DNA from: Sulfurimonas sp.
Lineage (GTDB): Bacteria > Campylobacterota > Campylobacteria > Campylobacterales > Sulfurimonadaceae
Reading direction: 5' to 3'
Length of the DNA stretch: 41,088 nt
NCBI RefSeq assembly: GCF_023228785.1
Contig: NZ_JALOAN010000020.1
Location: 1 to 41,088 of the forward strand
Shown here: positions 1 through 6,166 of the stretch, piece by piece
Layout of the letters: each line of letters begins with the position of its first letter
Position numbering within the stretch: position 1 is the stretch's first letter
The notes under the pieces: generated by a model
The model's input: only the letters and a program-made list of their open reading frames with translations
Database searches by the model: none
What the model was told of the DNA's origin: nothing
Translations under genes and position numbers: made by a program

Positions 1-1038
1 TTTGCACTCTTTTCCCTCTTCATTTACTACAAAGAGTTCTACATCAGGTATAGCTTTTCCAATAGACTCAGGTCTTATCTCAATCTGTGATGGATCAAGA
101 TATGTTGAGCGAAATGCTTCTGTTAATCCGTGCATAGAAAAGAAATCTGCTTCTTTAAAGATTTTTTTGCACTCTTTGATCATTTTAGCATTTACATTTC
201 CACCTGAGGAAGTGATGATTCTAAGATCGTTAAAGAGTTCTGGATTTGGGATTCTATCAATTTCAAAGATTTGTGTGATATTAAAAGGCATCAAAGGCAG
301 AACTGTTACTTTGTCATTTATGAGATGGTTAAAAAAGTCCTCTGGAAGTATAAACCTATGAAGTGCTAAAGTAGCTCTTTTGTAAAGCGTGCTAAAGATC
401 TGGTTTAGTCCATAATCTAGGTTAAAGATAAGAATCCCAGAGATTACATCACTCTCTTTAAGTTTTAAGTATTGTGAGGCAACACGAGCTGAATCTATGA
501 GATTTCTATGTGAGATCACTATTCCTTTTGGAGTTCCTGAGAGTCCAAAAGAGTAGGTAATAACTGCGTTGTGATGTCCATTTACACTGCAAATATATGG
601 TTTGTTATAGTATTTAAAGATCTCCTCAAATGAGGCTATATCGCTAGAGGTAGTCTCATATGAAATAATATGACCATCAAATTTAATCTCTTCTATGTTC
701 TCTAGTTTTACTTTGTCAGTTATGATGCACTTTATGTCACAATCGTCAATTATATACTCAATTTGTTGTGGTTTTAAAAGCTTAGTAAGAGGTACTAAGA
801 TGTATGGAGTTGAGAGAATTGCAAGTATTGCTATAACTTGATCCAGTCCTTTGTTTGAGTAAACTCCTACTCGTGACTCTTTTGGTAGATCTAGCTCATT
901 TAGATAGTAAGCCACTTGATCCACTTTTCTTAAGAGTTCTTTGTAGCTAATGCTCTGTTGATTAAAAACTATCGCTTTTTTCTGAGGATGTGTAATCGCT
1001 CCATCTTCGATAAGCGTTCTTATAGAGTTAATTGACAT
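1..1038 (-). CDS. AMP-forming ligase (ANL superfamily), exosortase-A-system-like; C-terminus outside the window
   Basis: Reading leftwards from an ATG at 1038, 346 codons stay open to the window edge; the family is normally about 500 residues, so the C-terminal subdomain is missing from view. ANL enzymes adenylate a carboxylate and pass it to CoA or a carrier-protein thiol. The phosphate-binding loop reads SFGLSGTPKG, a degenerate form of the usual TSGSTGxPKG, and is followed by SHRNL. A later segment reads HGLTEAFRSTYL and then RPESIGKAIPD, which I recall from ligases found with exosortase A systems (family knowledge from memory). A GGAGATGACA Shine-Dalgarno region precedes the ATG, and the start overlaps the end of glmL by 11 bp, so it is almost surely co-translated with the glutamate mutase genes. 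The substrate is unknown; 3-methylaspartate, glutamate or an acyl group are options. Confidence 0.85.
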   Translation of the reverse strand, partial: MSINSIRTLIEDGAITHPQKKAIVFNQQSISYKELLRKVDQVAYYLNELDLPKESRVGVYSNKGLDQVIAILAILSTPYILVPLTKLLKPQQIEYIIDDCDIKCIITDKVKLENIEEIKFDGHIISYETTSSDIASFEEIFKYYNKPYICSVNGHHNAVITYSFGLSGTPKGIVISHRNLIDSARVASQYLKLKESDVISGILIFNLDYGLNQIFSTLYKRATLALHRFILPEDFFNHLINDKVTVLPLMPFNITQIFEIDRIPNPELFNDLRIITSSGGNVNAKMIKECKKIFKEADFFSMHGLTEAFRSTYLDPSQIEIRPESIGKAIPDVELFVVNEEGKECK

Positions 1039-2218
1039 TGTCATCTCCTTTTACTCCAATAGTCCAGATATCGTAGTTACTATCTAGAACTGTCATTGGG
1101 TTGTGTTGTGAATTTAGTATCTTCTTATAAAAAAATGAGATGATTTCTTCTATCTCACTTGCAGATAAGACCTTAGTGATGCCACCTGTAAAGACTATGG
1201 AGTTTATAGAGAGTAGTTTTAGGTTTATATATGATTGTTTGTAGTGTGACATCTTTGTAAGAACTAAAAAAATGGCTAGTTGCATCAAAACCTTAGTGCC
1301 CTTTTGGCTCTCATCACTAAAAATATTCTCCGTAACCTTTAGATATGATAGAAGTTCATAAACAAACTCATTATTTTGTGCGGCAAAGATAAGAGACTCT
1401 TTTGACTTATAGACTCCAAGCTTTTTAAATACAAGTCTATCATACTCATTTTCAGTTACGATATTGTCATCAACTAGATCTTTTGAGTAGTGTATATCTG
1501 TTGTAGCTCCGCCAATATCTATGAGTATAAAAGGATCAACCACTCCAAACTTTATATGGATAAACGGAAGAGTTTTGTTTACTATATATGGAGTTGAGTA
1601 GATCTGGTTTGCTGTGATCTCATAGAGGTTTTTAATATCTTCTTTTCCCTCTATATCTAACTGATACAGATTTGTAAGATACTCTTTTAGGTTTTCTTCT
1701 ACAATATGAAGCTTTTCATCTATGATATTAGGTAATATCACAAGATTTTGGATGTTTTTTTCTAACTTTTGTGCTTCATTTTCACACCCAACAAAGACTA
1801 TATTTGAGTAGTTTAGCATCTTTAAATATTCATACAAATCATCTTTAAAGATATCCTTGTTTGTGTTAATCCCACCAACTATAATAACCACATCTATCAA
1901 ATCACTTGGAATGGAGTAATCAGCGAGGTTTTGATACATCACACTCTCTATGATGTTAATGCCAGAGTTAAAAGCGATATTTTTAGCATACTTTAGAGAA
2001 AAAGAGTTTGTAAGTCCGATGATAAGCGTACTTAGTCCTCCATTTGCAGAGGAGCAGATATATACATCATCTTTTTTATAGCACTCTATAGTTTTAGAAC
2101 ATTTGAACTTTAAATCGTCTAAAATATCTTTGTTAAAATCTCTAAAATGTTGCTCGATATTCTCTTGTGAGCTAACTTTAAAGTAGGTACTTCCTACATC
2201 TATTAAGAGTCTGTTCAT
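1028..2218 (-). CDS. glmL: Glutamate mutase accessory/reactivation ATPase GlmL (MutL family)
   Basis: The 396-residue protein belongs to the actin-fold ASKHA group of ATPases that accompany adenosylcobalamin-dependent glutamate mutases. The first phosphate loop is DVGSTYFK at residues 7-14, the second is IDIGGATTD at 233-241, and a third glycine-rich element (FTGGIT) lies near residue 343. By analogy with diol dehydratase reactivases, GlmL is thought to swap damaged cobalamin or act as a chaperone, but its exact role is not well established. Its ATG overlaps the glmE stop in an ATGA arrangement and its own stop overlaps the downstream ligase start. It is somewhat shorter than clostridial GlmL (about 460 residues, from memory), but both phosphate motifs are intact. 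Identification also rests on its position beside glmE and glmS. Confidence 0.88.
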   Translation of the reverse strand: MNRLLIDVGSTYFKVSSQENIEQHFRDFNKDILDDLKFKCSKTIECYKKDDVYICSSANGGLSTLIIGLTNSFSLKYAKNIAFNSGINIIESVMYQNLADYSIPSDLIDVVIIVGGINTNKDIFKDDLYEYLKMLNYSNIVFVGCENEAQKLEKNIQNLVILPNIIDEKLHIVEENLKEYLTNLYQLDIEGKEDIKNLYEITANQIYSTPYIVNKTLPFIHIKFGVVDPFILIDIGGATTDIHYSKDLVDDNIVTENEYDRLVFKKLGVYKSKESLIFAAQNNEFVYELLSYLKVTENIFSDESQKGTKVLMQLAIFLVLTKMSHYKQSYINLKLLSINSIVFTGGITKVLSASEIEEIISFFYKKILNSQHNPMTVLDSNYDIWTIGVKGDDNVN

Positions 2219-3579
2219 TGCATGATTCCTATGTCGTGGATGATATCATTTACTATACTTGTAGTGTCCTTAGAGAGGTCACACTGTGCTTTTTCATACT
2301 CGTAGCATCTGTCTGGAATGGGTACATTTCCTCGTTTAATGATGCGAATATTTTTCTTTGCATCTCGTATGGTAATCATCTCGTTATGGTTAATAATGTG
2401 CGGAGAAAATGGAACATCTATGATGCCACTCTTAATGGAGTTAAAAACCTTTCTCCAAAGAGTGTCGGCTGGATCATTAAAAACAGCCTCCATTATGGCG
2501 TGAACTTCAAGAGTTAAGATCTCTTCTTCCTCTTCATCTACAATTTTTGGAAGTCCATTTAAGATCCCAAGTGTATATTGCGTATTTGCCACCGTTGCAG
2601 CATTTGCCTCTTTTGTAGGAATGCCTGAAGCTTCTTCTCTTGTTTTTGTGATAATCTTGTCCGCTCCGACCATAGATGCTATGACCGTTGACATATTTAT
2701 AAGTTGCTCTGCAAAGCTTTTGTTAGTCGGAAATGCTCCCATCCACTGATGATAGACTAAATGAATACTTGCATCTTCGCAACCTATCTCTTTTGCGTAG
2801 TGAGCGGAGAGTTTTCTAATAACCGCACCCATAACAATATCTTGGTTCATAGATCCAGTTTGAGAAAAAGAGACTGAAAAGGACTTTACGCCCTCCTCTA
2901 GTGAGAGTAACATCTCTAAGAGTTGTATGGTTATAGTGATAGCTGGAGGCACAAGAGTTGCAGTTAGTGGTCCAAAAGATTCTCTGTTTATTGGCTCATT
3001 TAAGCGAGAGTAGTTTGCACAGATCTTCTCGACATATTTCCAATATAAAAAGGCTTTATCTAGTGGAAAGTTTTTAGAATATGGCAGTAAGTAGGTAATA
3101 GGACCGCCCTCTATCTCGAAGATGCCAGATGCGATTGCAGTCTCGATAAGGAGTCTTGCATCTGGCGTGCCATGCCTTAGGCTCACGGGCTTGTTAAAGT
3201 GAGTTATCATCTTTCTTGTAGTTCTGTAGCCGTGATTTACAAGCGGATAGCCATTTAACATATCTACATCATTTTCTTCACTAAGGCGAAGCATTTTTTT
3301 AGCTGTTGCGTAGTCGTTTAGTCTTGTATTTGAGTCAATGGTAAGTGGCAGAACATCGACATTTGCATTTACAAAGAACTCATTTAGAGCAAACTGTTTT
3401 TTGTATGTAGGAAATCCGCCACGAGGCTGAACGAGCATCTTTGTTTTTGTCTTAAAATGATGTGATATAAAGAGATCTTTACTAGCATTTCTCACAAACT
3501 CTTCGACCTCTGCAAAGTCAAAGTTGTCAACATACTCGTTACTTAGTATGATCTCTCTCTCTTCTTGAAGCAAGCTCAT
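2215..3579 (-). CDS. glmE: Methylaspartate (glutamate) mutase, catalytic epsilon subunit
   Basis: This is the TIM-barrel subunit that, with GlmS and adenosylcobalamin, interconverts L-glutamate and (2S,3S)-3-methylaspartate. The 454 residues align by eye with clostridial GlmE over almost the whole length: QPRGG at 51-55, RHGTPDARLL at 135-144, EGGPITYLLPYSK at 157-169, and further blocks reading REPFGPLT-like, YHQWMGAFP and GIPTKEANAA. The arginine and glutamate positions in these blocks correspond to the carboxylate-binding and general-base region of the family. The N-terminus is about 30 residues shorter than in clostridia. The start is an ATG with AGAGGT five bases upstream and overlaps the glmS stop (ATGA). 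No methylaspartate ammonia-lyase is visible, so the product need not go to glutamate fermentation. Confidence 0.95.
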   Translation of the reverse strand: MSLLQEEREIILSNEYVDNFDFAEVEEFVRNASKDLFISHHFKTKTKMLVQPRGGFPTYKKQFALNEFFVNANVDVLPLTIDSNTRLNDYATAKKMLRLSEENDVDMLNGYPLVNHGYRTTRKMITHFNKPVSLRHGTPDARLLIETAIASGIFEIEGGPITYLLPYSKNFPLDKAFLYWKYVEKICANYSRLNEPINRESFGPLTATLVPPAITITIQLLEMLLSLEEGVKSFSVSFSQTGSMNQDIVMGAVIRKLSAHYAKEIGCEDASIHLVYHQWMGAFPTNKSFAEQLINMSTVIASMVGADKIITKTREEASGIPTKEANAATVANTQYTLGILNGLPKIVDEEEEEILTLEVHAIMEAVFNDPADTLWRKVFNSIKSGIIDVPFSPHIINHNEMITIRDAKKNIRIIKRGNVPIPDRCYEYEKAQCDLSKDTTSIVNDIIHDIGIMQ

Positions 3580-3989
3580 CTCATACCTCTTTGTTTTAAG
3601 TACTCTTCTAGAGTGTCGAGTCCTGTGTTTAAGTCCACCTGATGGAACACAAGGTCAAAACCATAGTTTTTATACTTTGGTACTATCTCATCAGCATCGC
3701 CACTTCCAACTACTAGGTTTCCGCCTATCATCATCACAAGATTGTCTAGGTTTTTATAACTCGCTTTTAGCAGTTTTATCTCCCTACTCCAGCCCTCAGC
3801 CTCACCATTTAGTGAAGAGATAAGAAGCACTTCTGCACCAGTTTCTACTACTGCATCAAAAAACTCTTCTAAGTAGGTGTTTACCCCAAGATTAAAAACC
3901 TCAAAACCTCTTGCATTTAAAGAGAGTTCGATGAGTCTGTTTGCCACAACATGTATATCATTCCCAACTACGCCTGTTACTACTTTCAT
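3576..3989 (-). CDS. glmS: Methylaspartate (glutamate) mutase, cobalamin-binding sigma subunit
   Basis: The 137-residue protein is a single Rossmann-like B12-binding domain of the expected size. The cobalamin signature begins GVVGNDIHVVAN at residues 6-17; His13 would be the lower axial ligand to cobalt and Asp11 its hydrogen-bond partner. The usual DxHxxG motif is DxHxxA here because residue 16 is alanine. SSLNGEAEGW and GGNLVVG follow in the positions of the SSLYGQGE and GGNIVVG blocks of clostridial GlmS. It is the first gene of the operon, preceded by a 196-bp gap that also serves the divergent ATPase gene. I see no strong Shine-Dalgarno before the ATG. I looked for a cobalamin riboswitch upstream and did not find a B12 box. 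Confidence 0.93.
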   Translation of the reverse strand: MKVVTGVVGNDIHVVANRLIELSLNARGFEVFNLGVNTYLEEFFDAVVETGAEVLLISSLNGEAEGWSREIKLLKASYKNLDNLVMMIGGNLVVGSGDADEIVPKYKNYGFDLVFHQVDLNTGLDTLEEYLKQRGMR

Positions 3990-4130
3990 GCTATTTCATG
4001 CCTATTTATTATTATGCTGCAAGGATATCAAAAATCTTTTAAAAGTTTGGTAAGGTGGGGTTTAAAATGTAGATGGTTGAGGGGGATTTTAAGGTGCTGA
4101 TTTAATTAGTTGTTTTCTAGTTAATTAAGG

Positions 4131-4136
4131 TAAAAT
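4131..4136 (+). promoter_or_regulatory. Possible -10 element (TAAAAT) for the AT-rich ATPase gene
   Basis: TAAAAT lies about 50 bp before the ATG at 4186 and follows a TTAATTAA palindrome at 4121-4128. AAAGGA at 4171-4176 is a good ribosome binding site for that start. No convincing -35 is visible. The surrounding gap (3990-4185) also has to hold the promoter of the leftward glutamate mutase operon, which I could not place. Confidence 0.35.
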
Positions 4137-4185
4137 GCTTTTTTTGAATCAATATCTAACTTAAAGAATAAAAGGATTTTGTTAT

Positions 4186-5760
4186 ATGAAGATTGAAGAC
4201 TTAAACTTTGGAAACATTGAGGGAAAAGATGAATTTGATTTATCTAACGGTATTTTTAAAAATAGCATAGATGATGTGTTTTTTTTAGATAAAAAAATTA
4301 ACTATGAAAGTTTTTTAAAAGGTGAAAAATCATACATTTATGGACATAAGGGAACAGGAAAAACGTCTTTATTAAAATATCTAGAATATAAAGCTGATAA
4401 AGAAAAAAATAAGACAATTTCAATACTTTTTAAAGATATAAAAAATAACACTCTAATTTATAGTACTTTTTTAAAGTTATTAGGAAGTGTACATGATAAA
4501 AATAGAGCTTCAAAAGCTTTTTGGCAATGGTTTATTTTAAGCATCATAATTAAAGAAAATAATATTGAAACTACAGAAGATAACTTAATTTTTTATACAA
4601 AAAATACGTTATTTAGTAAGTTGTCAACTTTTTTAACTAAGATTATTAATGTTAAGTATAAATATCAATCTGCTAATCATGAACTTGAAATAGGAACAAA
4701 TTTTAGTGATTTGAAAATAGATGAGAATAATGACTTATTTAATGCTGGTATTAAAATTGATATTTTGCAAAATTTAATTCAAAAAAACCTTAAAGATAAA
4801 TTTTATATATTTATTGATGAACTCGAAACATCAAAAATGTCAGAAAACTACTTTCAAGATTCAATTTTAATAAAAAATTTGATTATTATGGTCAATAGTA
4901 TAAATAAACTTTCAGAAAATATTTTTATAACTTTAGCAGTAAGAACTGAAGTATTAAATAATATTTTTAGTGCTGGAGATGAAATAAATAAGTTACTAGA
5001 ATCAAAGGGAATCTGTATTCAATGGGAATATGATAAATATTCGATTACACACCCTCTAATTCAAATTATTCTTAAAAAAATTAGATATTCTATGAAAAAT
5101 AATTCAAACATAAATATAATAAATAAATCTATAACTCTATCAGATAAAGAAATTTTTGATTATTGGTTTGAGGAAGAATTAGTTGAAGGAATATATAATT
5201 CAGAACAAGTTTTATTAAATAATACATGGCTAAAACCACGGGATATTATTAGACTTATGAATATTCTACAAAAGGAAGCTTTTTATAGTCAAAAATTTAA
5301 TAAGTCTTTTTTTAAAGAAGCAATAAAAAAATATTCTGATGCTTCTTGGGATGAAATACAAGAAGAGTTAGTAAGTATTCTTGATAAAGATGAAATATTG
5401 TCTATTATAAAAACACTTACAAATTATGAATCAGAATTTTCATACATAGAATTAAAAGCTAGAATCATCAGAAATAGTAATTTTGATCATCCACAGACTG
5501 AAAAAATTATAGATGCTATGTATGACACAGGAATTATTGGTAATAAGTTTTTAGATGAAACAGGATTTTTAACATATAAATATTCTTTTAGAGGTAATAG
5601 ATATATTGATAAAAATGTTGGTATTGAGGTTCATAAAGGATTATGGGAGTGTTTTACAATAAGTAAAAAACTAACTAGAAATAAAAACAGCAGTAATAAT
5701 GAAAATAATGATGACGACAATACTAGTGAACTAGCCGAATTATTACACAAGCTAAAGTGA
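4186..5760 (+). CDS. P-loop ATPase, Sll1717-like family; possible defence or stress protein
   Basis: The 524-residue protein has a Walker A motif GHKGTGKT at residues 53-60 and a Walker B motif FYIFIDELE at about 206-214, with an AVRTEV segment near 251-256 that may supply a sensor arginine. The context just before the P-loop (a short FLD segment, then a lysine-rich strand leading to the GHKGTGKT loop) fits the cyanobacterial Sll1717-type ATPases and related STAND/AAA proteins. The C-terminal tail is rich in Asn, Asp and Ser. There are no membrane segments. AAAGGA at 4171-4176 supports the ATG. The gene is far richer in A and T than its neighbours, is not in an operon, and sits between a divergent operon and non-coding DNA, all of which suggest recent acquisition. 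The biological role is unknown; defence islands are a common home for this family. Confidence 0.72.
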   Translation: MKIEDLNFGNIEGKDEFDLSNGIFKNSIDDVFFLDKKINYESFLKGEKSYIYGHKGTGKTSLLKYLEYKADKEKNKTISILFKDIKNNTLIYSTFLKLLGSVHDKNRASKAFWQWFILSIIIKENNIETTEDNLIFYTKNTLFSKLSTFLTKIINVKYKYQSANHELEIGTNFSDLKIDENNDLFNAGIKIDILQNLIQKNLKDKFYIFIDELETSKMSENYFQDSILIKNLIIMVNSINKLSENIFITLAVRTEVLNNIFSAGDEINKLLESKGICIQWEYDKYSITHPLIQIILKKIRYSMKNNSNINIINKSITLSDKEIFDYWFEEELVEGIYNSEQVLLNNTWLKPRDIIRLMNILQKEAFYSQKFNKSFFKEAIKKYSDASWDEIQEELVSILDKDEILSIIKTLTNYESEFSYIELKARIIRNSNFDHPQTEKIIDAMYDTGIIGNKFLDETGFLTYKYSFRGNRYIDKNVGIEVHKGLWECFTISKKLTRNKNSSNNENNDDDNTSELAELLHKLK

Positions 5761-5838
5761 TATAATAAAATCTAATATTGAATAAGTAAACTTATCTATG
5801 AAGTAAATTGTAGACAGATTGTGTCAGCTACATCTTTT

Positions 5839-5858
5839 TGAATAAATCTCCACTTTTA
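5839..5858 (+). repeat. Left imperfect inverted repeat of a 273-bp segment (MITE-like)
   Basis: The 20 bases beginning TGAATAAATCTCCAC are, in reverse complement, nearly identical to 6091-6111: 18 of 19 aligned bases match, with one extra A at the inner end of the right copy. I saw no target-site duplication outside the repeats. The arrangement resembles a miniature inverted-repeat element or the ends of a decayed insertion sequence. Confidence 0.55.
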
Positions 5859-6090
5859 TGAGATATTTTTCTTCTATCAAACTGATGTTAATAGGTATGC
5901 AATAAGATTACGCGTGGATTTAGCAGTGTGTCATCATGTTATCAACCATGAAGTTAATCGCTCTGCTGTTTTTGGAAACTCTCTAAAAGGTTTGAAGAAC
6001 ATTTTATAAATATTCAGACAAAAATAGAGAAAAATGAAGCTATAATCAATACTTAATCTTTCAAAATCTTTGATTTAAAAGTAGTAATAG

Positions 6091-6111
6091 TAAAAAGTGG
6101 AGATTCATTCA
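6091..6111 (-). repeat. Right imperfect inverted repeat of a 273-bp segment (MITE-like)
   Basis: The sequence AAAAGTGGAGATTCATTCA (6093-6111) pairs with the left copy at 5839-5857, with one C/T difference. The element ends about 55 bp before the start of the GC-rich permease gene. Confidence 0.55.
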
Positions 6112-6166
6112 TAGGGATAATCTACTCTCACATAACTAGCGAACAGCAGGGACATGGACTAAACAT

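Larger units (their letters stand above)
5761..6166 (+). other. 406-bp non-coding stretch with an inverted-repeat-bounded segment
   Basis: No ORF here has a credible start and ribosome binding site. A frame open from about 5842 to 6009 encodes some 55 residues ending in LKGLKNIL but has no start I trust and no family I recognise. Two imperfect inverted repeats (5839-5858 and 6091-6111) bound a 273-bp segment. The last 50 bases lead into the GC-rich permease gene, with only a weak, distant AGGGA as a ribosome binding site candidate. Confidence 0.6.

Noticed and set aside
2..361. Plus-strand 119-codon open frame at the left edge
   Set aside because: It lies entirely opposite the AMP ligase, lacks a ribosome binding site and shows no family features, so it is an antisense shadow.
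3990..4185. Possible cobalamin riboswitch controlling the glutamate mutase operon
   Set aside because: No B12-box-like sequence or plausible four-way junction was visible on the minus strand, and the gap is short for a full riboswitch plus promoter.
5842..6009. Open frame of about 55 codons ending LKGLKNIL, considered as a transposase C-terminal remnant
   Set aside because: The CHHVINHE segment faintly recalls IS1595-type transposases, but there is no catalytic motif, start codon or ribosome binding site, and the match is too short to trust.
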